Assembly: GCA_023897205.1 (NCBI GenBank)
Contig: JAHWDD010000004.1
Coordinates: forward strand, 5,146,001 to 5,210,000
Source: Exophiala sp. HKRS030
Lineage: Eukaryota > Ascomycota > Eurotiomycetes > Chaetothyriales > Herpotrichiellaceae
Length of the DNA stretch: 64,000 nt
Direction of reading: 5' to 3'
Part shown: positions 23,581-33,552 of the stretch, piece after piece
How positions within the stretch are numbered: the stretch's first letter is position 1
How the letters are laid out: each line of letters starts with the position of its first letter
Notes under the pieces: model-generated
Told to the model about the DNA's origin: nothing
Database searches by the model: none
Seen by the model: the letters and a program-made list of their open reading frames with translations, nothing else
Translations under genes and position numbers: made by a program

Positions 23581-24791
23581 TCACTCACCAATTCTTGTCT
23601 CGATGCCACGAATTTTCTGCCCATCTCTGTACAGGCCATCAACCAATGGGTCCCTTACGACCGTACCATTGTAGGGCAGCTCGCTCAAGAAACCCCAGTG
23701 CATGGCTTCCTTCCAACCTTTGGTTTTCCAATCATTCATGGTTGCATCAGGGAAGAAGTCAAACACATCAAGGGCGGTTGGATCGTGCGCTATGGCGACA
23801 AGAACCCTGTGATCAGCGTCGAACTCCTGAAGAGCATCAACAGAATCACGAGCAGTGGGGACGTCGGTGTAAACCGTGTCTTTGTCGTTAGAAACGATGA
23901 AAAGAGGACTCTAAATCGTGTCAGCATATCGGAACTCCCCGTCTCAGCGAGTGATCAGATCCAACTTACATCCTGTCGAGTTCCTTTATTGGGATGGGTT
24001 GTCAGAAATGCCGAGCAGGGGCACGGCCTAGATATTCTTGGATCCAACACTGCCTGTACAGGAATAATATCCGGGAGAGGGATGTATTTGGTAGGGCGTA
24101 TTGCTCCAGTAAAGTGGCAGACGTCCCCTCCAAGGAATACAAATGTATCGGGTGTAGTTCTCACCAGGGCAGATATGTGGCCCACGGCATGTCCTGGAAC
24201 ATTCAATATGTACAAGCTGCCGTCGCAGAAATAGTCGTAAGCTTGGAAGCGGCCGATCTGTAAATCACCGGAAAAAGGCACTTCAACGACATCTCTTTCT
24301 GCAAAATCGGCCTCGTGAAATGGAGAGTCTTGTTTCGACGGAAATCCGGGCAGAAACGCATCCCGAAAACCAGGACCGACAAGGACTTTGGCGGACTTTG
24401 GCAATGCCGCAAGATTGCCGCAATGATCGAAGTGCCAGTGGCTCAGTATCAGTGCTTTGAGACCGTCAAGGTTAATACCTCCCTCTACAATAATGTCAAG
24501 GACGTCTTTGTCAACCTTCAGTCCGGGAACATGACTCTTGATCAGGCTGCTGATTCTCGGAACGGAGTTTTGCCAATCCTTGCGGCACCCAAAGTCAAAG
24601 AGGAGGCTATGACCAGATGCTTCATGTCTGATATAGAAGGCGTACGTTGGCATGTTGATCCAGTCATAGCCCTCAATTTTAGGTTCGATGAGATATCGAG
24701 TTGGACATGTTAGATTGCAGGTCGTATTGATGATTGAAAGTTGACAAATGTTCGAACCCGCGGGTATGTTCAAGATTGGGTTTGAAAACAT
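23581..24791 (-). CDS. Metallo-beta-lactamase-fold hydrolase (lactonase-like)
   Basis: Exons 24791..23970 and 23910..23581 give 383 residues. The zinc site is complete: HxHxDH at H118, H120, D122 and H123 (SHWHFDHCGN), then H201 in NVPGHAVGH and D223 in GGDVCHFTG. This arrangement matches N-acyl-homoserine-lactonase-type members, which hydrolyse lactones or related cyclic amides; fungal relatives occur in xenobiotic-degradation clusters. The second exon (SPLFIVSNDKDTVYTDVPTA) covers the C-terminal half, ending IETRIGE. The terminal stop overlaps a consensus donor (GTGAGTGA), so a third exon is possible. It is divergent from nothing nearby and lies in series with the ALDH. Substrate unknown. 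Confidence 0.85.
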
Positions 24792-25542
24792 GGCTAGTAT
24801 AAGTGGGAGTAGCTCGATGGGATTTACACGGACCGCTACTCATAGACCTGGATGCAGAGACCTAGGAGCCAGAGGTTTGATCAAAGATCATGAAGTGCCC
24901 CCAAATGTACGCGAGATTCTCGAGATTGAAATCGAGTTGTTGAATTTGATGGACTTTAGGCCAAGGCTATAGGGATGAAGTCGTCGTTCCAGATATATGC
25001 TCTTTGTAAGGTGAGGCTCTTAATGTATTTATGTGAGAACGTTCCGATGATGATGGCTGACTTCGCGGAGTTCCATGCTTCCGGCTGAAGATGACGAGAG
25101 CACCGAGCCGCCCCTTTCTGTATGACAAGAGCTGCATTTAATAGTCCTTTCGCGCATTTGAACACCTTTAACAACAATCTGATGATATATCCCGAGCTTC
25201 GTCTGAAGATTGCGGTCATTTCGAAGCGGATGACGCTGGAACGGCCGGCGGATCTCACTGAAGACCGAACCAGCACTGCCAAAGTGTAATCGATAACTCC
25301 CGCCAGACACTTGAACAGTTATTCTTGCGCTGTGCTGATTAAGCCGGAGTTTTTCCCTCCGGGAACAAGTCTCAGCTTACGACCAGAATGCAGCTGAAGG
25401 ACAAATGACAGCCTAGAGCAAATTGTTCACTGAAACTGTTGGAAGATTTCAACCCTCACCATTCGAAAAAGCGACTAAGCCATGCGATATCCCCCGCCCA
25501 GGTCTGCGAGAGGTACTTTGATAATACTCAAATCAGGGGTGG
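24792..25542. promoter_or_regulatory. Intergenic upstream of the hydrolase
   Basis: 751 bases between two minus-strand genes. Expected to carry the hydrolase promoter. No coding signal or repeat was recognised. Confidence 0.4.
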
Positions 25543-27151
25543 TCAATCCTCGAGAACTGGTGCAAATTTCGACCGCTTCCTCAGAGTCAAGCCAACTTTC
25601 ATGAAGACGAAGGGAACAGGTAAAAGGGCTGTGGCTACCGCACCCAGTATAGAGACCGAAGACCCGACTCCAAGGCTGCGAATCATCGGACGGGCAGCCA
25701 TTGGCAGGCCAGCTGCCAGAATACTGCGAAGAAAGGTATTCGCAGCGGTTGCACTTGCTGCGTAGAGGCCATACACATCTACAAGATAGTTGATACCTGT
25801 TGTACGGTGTCAGTCGGTGGGGTTTCAACACCATGAAATACTTACACTGCTGGAAAATGACGTTGAAGCCTGCACCAATGAAGACCGTGGCCAGGACAGG
25901 AAGTACCCAGTGATATTTCGGATCTGCAGTCCAAGCGAACCAAAACAGGCCGATGACCATAAGCACAGCACCAATAGCGAGAGGTGGTAGCCGTGCTTCG
26001 GGGACCGGTTTGCCATGCGCCGCACGACATCGGCGGATGTATCGCGGTTGATTTCCAAGATTGATCCCAAGCGCGCAGATAACGCCGACGAAAAGGCCCA
26101 GAAAAGGCAAAGATGCAACGACAGGGGACCAGCCTCTTTGATCTGTGAACACCACAGGAAAAATCGCGAGCGTGAGATACAGTATCGCATATACGAATGA
26201 GGCGTAGAAGGCAATGCATGTAACCATGGGCTCAACAACGAGCATCTTCAGCGGCCGGGAAAGCTGCTTGGTGATGATTGACTTCACGTCCACTTTGATC
26301 CTCTCTTGGGGATGGTAGAACAAGCGGTTCCCTGTTTGCTTGCGTAACCGCTGTGCCTTCCACTTCAATAACACGGGCGGGTACATTTCCGGCATCCAAA
26401 AATAGGTGAGCGCAACCACTGCAAAGTTTAGTATCGCGGTGGTATATTCCGTCCATCTCCAGCCCATATGTGGATTGACGAGGATAGCAGAGCCCAGCGT
26501 TGGGCCCAAGGTCGGACCACCGACAACCGCGACGGCATAAAAGCTCACAGCAGTCCCTCGGGCTTCTCGAGACCAGATATCACCCAGAGCTGCATTCACA
26601 TTGCTGACAGCAGCAGATCCAAAAAGTCCACTGAAAAATCGATTGATGAAAATCGATTGGGTATTCTGACTCGCAGCAGTGCCGATCGAAAACAGTGCTA
26701 GGCATGTCATAGGTGGAAGCATTGATATCCTCCGGCCCCAAACCTCCGAGATGGGAGCCCAGAGCAGCGGACCGAAAGCGAAGCCAATACTGAAATAAGA
26801 TTAGGAATGAACGCCAAAACGGAGGCCCGCGTAGGAATCATACATGTAGAGTGACACGTTGAGGACAATTGCATCCTCACTGACTTCCACATAATCTGCG
26901 ATGGTCTTGCTCGCTGGAGAGATAATGCTGGAGGCCAAACTTGCGGCAAACGCGAGCAAGCTCAACTGAAAAGTCACCCATGACTTAAAACCAGTGGACC
27001 AATTCTGCGGATTTTCGGAATCATTGTCACCGTCCCAACTTACCAGAATTTCATCCTTCTCAACAATTCGGTCGTGCTTGGGCGTGGGTTCTTCAGTGTG
27101 TTTTTCAGGGTCTACTTCCGGTTGCTCAGCCATGGTCGATTTGACAAACAT
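25543..27151 (-). CDS. DHA1-type MFS transporter (polyamine/multidrug family)
   Basis: Twelve-helix drug:H+ antiporter-1 exporter. Exons 27151..26844, 26789..25846 and 25796..25543 give an intact 501-residue protein. The N-terminal cytosolic segment ends in the fungal DHA1 hallmark DNDSENPQNWS. Motif A-like GPLLWAPISEVWGRR and GGPTLGPTLGS (motif C) are present, as are MYPPVLLKWKAQRLRK in the central loop and INYLVDVYGLYAASATAANT in helix 10-11. The C-terminus is KRSKFAPVLED. An alternative start lies at 27133 (MAEQPEVD). It is the last gene of the accessory block; role as exporter of a pathway compound or toxin is inference. No frame damage. Confidence 0.9.
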
Positions 27152-27897
27152 TGTGCCGCACTCGGTTGAGCCATTGGGCGAGAAGCTGTTGTACACAAAG
27201 ATGAAGGAAAAGGTCGACGGGGACTATTAAAGGTCTCTCTTTACCGGAAGTGGGTAGCATCGTACAACGAAAGCTAGCGTCGATTTTCTGGTAACAATCG
27301 CACCTAGAAGTGAGTCTCATTACCAATGACGCATGATGTAGTGGACTCGATGGCCGCATGGCGTAATTTTTCATTGCCGATAGAGTCCCACCGGATAAGT
27401 CCCAGTGGCAGCGAGGTCGGCCAAGGTCGGCGCAAGCGGCTCGCGGCACGCAACGATCAGCTTCCGAACAGCGGACTTGTGGCATGGCAACGCCTCTCCA
27501 GCATGGTTCAAGACGACTGGATGAAGACATTGCTATAGGCGGGCGCAATTCTGCGCTGACAGAACAGGCCTAAGGGTTATGAGTGGACTGATGGAATCGA
27601 GCTATGCTGGATGAGCCTTCTTGCCACATCGTCGACGATGACAGTAAGCAGTTTCAAGAAGACCTAATTTTGCTGTTGAGCAAGTGTGCTTTCTGAGATG
27701 ACGGAATGTCATGAGCAGCGTTATCCTCCGCCGTAAAACAAACATCATTCTACTGCGGCGCATAAGAGTGCCCGCCGTTGATAATTGCAATCTGCGCAGT
27801 GGTGACAAAGGCCGTCTCGTGATTGCTCGTACGACACCATCTGTCCTACAGGTATTCCTACGGGCCATTCACGAGCTTCGGCTTGCGAAAATTCAAG
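27152..27897. promoter_or_regulatory. Divergent intergenic region
   Basis: Separates the starts of the DHA1-type transporter (minus) and the J-protein (plus), so it should hold both promoters. The plus strand is open for 25 codons before the J-protein ATG, but no upstream ATG was found in that frame. Confidence 0.4.
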
Positions 27898-28818
27898 ATG
27901 CCTTCTGCCATGATGAAAAAGGCACAGCTACCAGCAGCGTATAGTGCATGGCAGTGCTGCGCCTGTAACTCGACGCCGCCTCGCAAGAGGTTCAAGTCGG
28001 AAGTCACACCACAGACGAGGAGCTATGCCGACTACAGGTACAAGACATATGAATTCCGAGATAATATGAACTGGCCATGTCGAAGTACCCCTTTCACTCC
28101 GTCACCGTATGACATCTTCGATATACCAAAGAATGGCACTTATTCGAAGCAAAAGTTCTACGAGTTGGTCAAGATTTATCACCCAGATCGAAGCGGACAT
28201 GGATGTGACCTGACACATGTGGAACGGCTCGAGAGATACAGGCTTGTGGTGCAGGCACATGAGATCCTATCTGATCCCATCAAGAGAAGGGCTTTTGACG
28301 CATCAGGCATGGGTTGGGGTCAACGAACCGCAACGAGACACTCGCGGGGCTATCATAACGCCGAAGGAAAGCAATATGGCCATGGCCCGGGAGATGACTC
28401 CACCGTATTCCAGAACGCGACATGGGAAGATTGGGAACGCTGGTATCGACGGCAGGATCCCACGTATAAACAGCAATATAGCGGCACGTACGTCCATCCG
28501 AATGCATTTGCGTCGTTTGTCATCATCCTTGCGGTGCTCTCTGGGGTACTTCAAGCAACACGTGTGGGGCAGTATTCAGGGTCTTTGGAAGAAAAGGCAA
28601 GGGCCTTCACGGAGGAAACGAGCAGGTTCTTGACGACCAGGCAGGACCACTTCGAAGAAAACCAGGTGACCAAAGATGGCAGGGTGAGGCATTTCCTGCA
28701 GAAACGTGACCCGTCGAAATCTGGGCTTAAAGATGGGGAGGGAGAGGCATATCGAAAACACTTCCAAGAGGAATTGGAACCGAGCTCGCCGTCAGTCGTG
28801 GCCCAGGAGGGAGCTTGA
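27898..28818 (+). CDS. J-domain (DnaJ-like) protein, class C, membrane-anchored
   Basis: Hsp70 co-chaperone that stimulates ATP hydrolysis by its partner. Single exon, 306 residues. The N-terminus (MPSAMMKKAQLPAAYSAWQC) is basic and lacks acids, like a mitochondrial presequence. The J-domain spans about residues 70-135, starting SPYDIFDIP, with the HPD tripeptide at H95-D97 in IYHPDRSG and a final DPIKRRAFD. There is no Gly/Phe-rich or zinc-finger region, so it is class C (type III). A hydrophobic segment near residue 205 (FASFVIILAVLSGVLQA) is a likely single membrane helix, followed by a charged C-terminal tail. Resembles fungal mitochondrial DnaJ-like proteins. Partner unknown. Confidence 0.85.
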   Translation: MPSAMMKKAQLPAAYSAWQCCACNSTPPRKRFKSEVTPQTRSYADYRYKTYEFRDNMNWPCRSTPFTPSPYDIFDIPKNGTYSKQKFYELVKIYHPDRSGHGCDLTHVERLERYRLVVQAHEILSDPIKRRAFDASGMGWGQRTATRHSRGYHNAEGKQYGHGPGDDSTVFQNATWEDWERWYRRQDPTYKQQYSGTYVHPNAFASFVIILAVLSGVLQATRVGQYSGSLEEKARAFTEETSRFLTTRQDHFEENQVTKDGRVRHFLQKRDPSKSGLKDGEGEAYRKHFQEELEPSSPSVVAQEGA

Positions 28819-29044
28819 GGTTCTTGCTCGTGCATTATACGTACAACGTTTTACGAGTCACGAAAGTAGCTTGTTGAAAATGTATGAAACAAGTTTTCCG
28901 GTGCACTTGACACTGCAGCTCTGTTGGTTTTGTGTTCTGCTAATTACTGTACATGGTTCATTCAGCTCGTGCTGAGACGACTTAATTTATTCATACAGAA
29001 TAACGCCCGCTTTTATGATATAAGGGGATCGGCGGTGGAAGTGC

Positions 29045-29448
29045 TCACGAGAGCTTCCCCTTGATCTCTTCTGCCTTTCCCTTTGCCTGGCCTTGGAGCT
29101 CGGCCGCTTTTCCTTTGGCTTCACCCGCAACTTGATGGGCTGTGCCCTCGGCCTTGCCAGTCTCGGCTCCGACGGCGCCGGCAACCTTGTCTTTGGCTTG
29201 GACTAAAGACTTGTTAGTTTGGAGGAAGGAGAGATATGTTGAAAAGCGGGAGACGAACCTCCTTTGTCGATGCCGGCAACAGCAACGTCTGATACAGCAC
29301 GATCTACAGCTTTCAGGCCATCCTTGACGGTCTCAGTGGCTGACTTTTGGTGGACGGCTGCAACTGAGAAAAATCGAGGTGCTGAATGAGCTGTGGAAGA
29401 GCGTGCAGCGAGGCGGAGAGCGGGCGTTGATCTTGTCAAGAAAGACAT
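29045..29448 (-). CDS. Small LEA/CsbD-like mitochondrial protein
   Basis: Exons 29448..29259 and 29202..29045, with a GTTCGT...TTTAG intron, give 115 residues. The first ~30 residues (MSFLTRSTPALRLAARSSTA) are rich in Arg, Ser and Ala and free of acids, a good mitochondrial targeting sequence. The remainder is alanine-, lysine- and glutamate-rich with repeated AKGKAAELQGQAKGKAEEIK units, typical of LEA and CsbD-type stress proteins that form amphipathic helices. Likely a desiccation- or stress-protective protein of the mitochondrial matrix. The donor is slightly off consensus. Converges with the J-protein. Confidence 0.75.
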
Positions 29449-30462
29449 GGTATTGAGTGTATTTTCTTCCTAGGATTGGGTGAGGTTGGTAAGATGAGGT
29501 GATGTGTTTGCGGTGTCGAGATGTAGCAGTTTGTGGCTCAATTGGTCTATGAGATCTCAATTGGAGACATGGAATGATTCTCTGGGCATGTGCTGGGTTT
29601 TGAATGTTGCGAGTGCTAGGAAGCTGAGACTGGTGAGTGGACAAGACGACGACAACTGTGGACAAAGCAGGGCTTGAGAGGGGTTGGTGGCTGTCGACGT
29701 CACACTCTGACTTTTCGATTGAGATCGAGAAAATGCATGTAATGTCTGGAAGTCTTTCAGGGACGCTGGGCCAGCACCTACCGTGCACCTGGTGTGCGCC
29801 TACTGGGCACTTGCAGGCACCGCGAGGCACCTACTGGGAAAGTCTGGAAATGCCATCATCGAGCATTGGCTTCCCCACAATGTCGATTGCCAACAGTTGC
29901 CAAACATGCCAACGCCACCTACCCTAGCTACTCCGTACCTAGTTAGCAGACGCCTAGCAAGTGCCTAGCTATCTTTCTACTCGACCGGCAGGGAAATCCG
30001 GAGCGACGAATATGATGTCACTTTCCAGCTTATTCTATGCGGATCTTTGACACATACGGAGTACAGAGTACACAAGAGGGCTGCGAATCTTAACTGGCTC
30101 ACGTGCTGGGGCTCACCGTTGGCAGATACTATACATCAATCTTTCTATGTCAAGTTGAAGAGATTCGTCAGAATAGACAGAGTATTTAGAGTCAAAGGAG
30201 ATGTATCTCTGAGATACTCCCGTGGAGCAGAGACGTGCATCTGCATAATAGTCATGTACCGAAGTGATAGGTACTAACTAGAGACAGACCCAAGACCAAG
30301 GGACAATTAGCCCCCCAACAAAGGAACAGTTAGGGGGCACCTAGGTGCATGAACAATCCCCGGGACCTTGTCTTGGGGTACTCTAACTACCTACTGAGTT
30401 AGGTAGAGATGCTGCCCGAGGCCCCCCAACCCCTAACTAAGATGCCCAACACTGGGCCAGGT
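29449..30462. other. Intergenic, rich in CCTAG/TACCTA words
   Basis: About 1 kb upstream of the LEA-like gene. It contains many short CCTAG, GTACCTAG and TTAGGTAG words (for example near 29935, 29950, 30335 and 30390), and a 9-base inverted pair AGTTAGGGG (near 30330) and CCCCTAACT (near 30430). No gene was supported. Confidence 0.5.
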
Positions 30463-30893
30463 TCAATCAAGTGCGAGTTCCCTTTCATATGGAGTTTGCT
30501 GGTGGAAAGCCATAAACCACTTCCCCGCCTCAGGATCCTTCCGCCAAACTGTAGAAATCAGTGCCCGAAACTCGTCCTGTGATTCATCGTCGTCTTGAGT
30601 GATATGTTGCCTTGTAGCAAAAACCCGATAGCTGATCAGCGCTGCATCGGGTCCAAGCGCCGAGACATCAACCTCGCTCAAGCGATATCGCCGCCACGGT
30701 ACAAAGGCCTCGCTCCTCAGGACATCATTCAGGTCTGGCGTCGTCTTATACGAGACTTTGAGACCAAGTGGAAAGAACATGACGCAATCCCGACTGAGAA
30801 ATGGCAACAATGCTGCCCCGAGTCCATCAATGCGGTCCAGGTGGCATCCTCGAGGTTGAGGATAGTGTCATGGAGTAAAGGTTCTGCTGCCAT
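30463..30893 (-). CDS. SnoaL-like / DUF4440-type protein, frame broken once
   Basis: Small protein with the NTF2-like cone fold, often binding a hydrophobic ligand; function unknown. The ATG at 30893 opens MAAEPLLHDTILNLEDATW; the frame is lost at the C4 run 30816-30819. Restoring one base gives GAALLPFLSRDCVMFFPLG and a 143-residue protein ending at 30463. Typical features are ATWTALMDSG, then the SEAFVPWRRY loop, a strand DAALISYRVFATR and the C-terminal WRKDPEAGKWFMAFHQQTP. No introns. It shares a 467-base divergent promoter with the AUH-like gene. Confidence 0.75.
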
Positions 30894-31360
30894 TACGGCG
30901 GTTTTGCGGGCGTTTCTGCCACCCGAAGAGTGTCGTGAGTGAACGACAGATACTTCCAGGGAACAAGTGTATGGAAATTGGACTTTGTGCTGAAGAAGGC
31001 TGTGGGAAATTGTGAAGCACCAGAGTCAAGTGTGGGCACCAGGCAGTTTCTGGTATGTAGTTAAAGAGATTCGACTTTTGGCGCCTCTCACGCCTAGCGT
31101 TTGAGAGGATTGCCCTGGCTAAACCTGTCTCACTAGGTAGCTAGGCACCTAGAGACGTTAGGTGCGGAATAGACCGTGCTCTATCCGGGTTATATAATCA
31201 AGTACTACGTACTCAACCGGTTGTCAATTTACTAAGTTGACGACCTCGGCGCTCAGAGCCACCGGTGCGAACCGTGTCACCGATGCGGCCGCTTTGTCTT
31301 TTCTCTCACGATGGAGGGTACTGAACTGTTTCTGTTCTCTTAGTCTACAACTCCTTCATC
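30894..31360. promoter_or_regulatory. Divergent promoter, SnoaL-like / AUH-like
   Basis: 467 bases between two head-to-head starts, so it carries both promoters. It contains a dense patch of CTAGGTAG/GCACCTAG words around 31130-31160. A TATATAA-like stretch lies near 31190 (GTTATATAATC). Confidence 0.5.
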
Positions 31361-32324
31361 ATGAGAGTCTCTCGCCTAACAGGTCAGACCTGGACAAGTC
31401 TACGAGTATCTCAGATCCAGTTTCGTCACTGTCGTCCCTATTCTACTCCAACTGAAACCTCGCCCATCAAAGTACAGCACTACCCTGCGCCTCACTCGGG
31501 ACCATCCGCGTCCTTCTTCTCGATCGACCCGAGGCCCGTAATGCCCTGTCCAGAAGACTCATTGCAGACTTGGGTCGCCATGTGAATGAAATCCAGGCTG
31601 AGGGAGGCAAAGGTGGCACTCGTGCCCTGATAATAGCCTCAAACACAGACAAGGCATTTTGCGCTGGAGCGGATCTCAGAGAAAGAAAGGGCATGACTCA
31701 AAAGGAGTAAACTTGACAAATCTTCTGTTGTTTCGTCGGCTGACCAGGGAACAGAACTAAAGAATTCCTTTCAAACATGAGAAACACCTTTACCAGCCTG
31801 GCGAACCTTCCCATTCCTACCATCACTGCCATATCATCAGTGGCCCTGGCGGAGGACTTGAACTTGGTCTTTGTACAACATTGCGTGTGTTTGGGTCAAA
31901 TGCGGTCGTCGGACAGCCTGAGACTAAATTGGCCATCATCCCCGGCGCTGGAGGCACCTACAGACTACCTGCGTTGATTGGTCTCAACCGAGCCCGAGAC
32001 ATGATCATAACTGGGCGTCGGGTGAGTGGAGCCGAAGCCTATTTCCTGGGACTGTGCAACAGACTGGTCGAGATTTTGCCGGAAGAAGACAAAGAACAGG
32101 GCAGAGCCAGGGACAAAGTACTGGATGCAAGCCTGCAACTCGCCAATGATATCTGCGAAGGCGGACCGATTGCCTTGACTCAGGCGATGCGAGCTGTAGG
32201 AGGGTGGCAAAGAGGAGAGGCTGCAGAGAACGAGGCTTACGAGGTCGTCCTGGAGACAGAAGACCGGCTGGAGGCCTTGAAGGCTTTCTCAGAAAAGAGG
32301 AAACCCTCCTTCAAGGGTAGATGA
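31361..32324 (+). CDS. Mitochondrial methylglutaconyl-CoA hydratase (AUH-like), frame broken twice
   Basis: Hydrates 3-methylglutaconyl-CoA to HMG-CoA in leucine breakdown. Exons 31361..31706 and 31755..32324 give 305 residues once two missing G.C pairs are restored. The N-terminus is basic and presequence-like (MRVSRLTGQTWTSLRVSQ). The first loss is at the G3 run 31498-31500, before TIRVLLLDRPEARNALS. The second is at 31848-31849, where restored reading gives ALGGGLELGLCTTLRV, the second oxyanion region. Other hallmarks are FCAGADLRERKGM, QPETKLAIIPGAGGTYRLP and FSEKRKPSFKG at the end. The glutamates in GLELG and PETKLAIIPG are conserved in AUH-type hydratases. Confidence 0.85.
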
Positions 32325-33552
32325 GTCACCATGGCTGCACTGGCAGGAGAGGTGCATCATCGAAGTAATAGTGTCGCGAACACGAGCCGGAACAAACCTG
32401 ATGGCCTCATGTTGGAACTTTGGGAAAGGTGAACTACCTAGCTGAATGCCGCCGCCTTACGTCCTGTGGTCTTCATAGGTGCCTACACGAAGGCATAAGA
32501 TTGTTGGCGCAATTGATAGCAAGACCGATTCACCAAATGTTCAATGCTCAATGAGCAAATTGGACCTGGTTGTTGGATGGTGGAACAAGGCCGGCACAAT
32601 GAATGTTGCGTTGGCTGTAAATAGATGACACTTTGTCAATCCCCAGTCTTCATGTCGGCTATGTTCAGTCGACGAGCTTACCTAATGGGTTCACCTTTGG
32701 GGCTAAAAGGTTCCACGGCACTGCCTAAACGAGGCCCCAGAACGGTGCTGTGGTCAGCTTTAACGAGGTAGGCGAATCAACTACCCACCTAATTAGTTGG
32801 CTCCTTTTTCTATGTGCGCACGACTGTGGGCACAAGCGGGCATAGGCATGCTGGGACTGAGTTGTAAGGCCATATACGGAGCACAGGGTTCGGAATACAG
32901 GGAATCTAGATCCGGAAGACCGAATATACGAAGAACGTGTAGGGGCGGCCCAGGGGTGCTAAGGAGGCCCGAGGGCCGTGGGAGGCTTCAGCAAGGCTAC
33001 CCAAAAACCTTCGTGACGATCCCCGACAACTTTTCCTGAGGCAAGCCAGCTAACCGCCTCTGGGCCTCTTCAAGCCCCGGCAGCCCCAGACTACGGGAAC
33101 AGCCACAAACCCCGAACCTTTAATTCGTCGCTTCCCTCCACACTCAAAGTCCCTTTTGCAAATCCGCAAACTTCGCAACTCACCGACCTTTTTGTTTCGA
33201 CTTTGAAACGCAGCCTCCACCCCACCAGCTGCAGTGCCCACCCTTTCTTTCCCACCTTTTACAGGTGCAAACATTTGGCCAGGCTGCCACTACCACCACC
33301 TCTAATTCGAGTCACCTGCGCCTCTCCTGTGACTGCATGACTGCGTCGCTGACTGGTCCCATCTATGGACCGTCAATTTTATTCATCATCATGTTCTCTT
33401 TGTCTTTGTCTCTTTGCTGCGACCTCCTGGTGAGCATGTGTCGATTCTGAATTCTACATTTCAAGTACTTTAATCCCTCTGGTGTCCTCTACAAAGCGTA
33501 CCCAACTTCCAAAACCCATCCTCCGATCCAATGCATCTAGAGCCTTGACAAA
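32325..33552. promoter_or_regulatory. Intergenic upstream of the STAND receptor
   Basis: 1.2 kb between two plus-strand genes. The last 450 bases (33100-33540) are pyrimidine-rich (runs of CT, CTTT and CCT), as in many fungal promoters. A plus-strand open stretch at 32797-33039 lacks a credible start and domain. Confidence 0.45.

Noticed and set aside
30325..30440. Inverted AGTTAGGGG / CCCCTAACT pair read as a telomere-like or mobile-element end
   Set aside because: Only 9 bases long, no repeated TTAGGG array, no target-site duplication and no transposase nearby.
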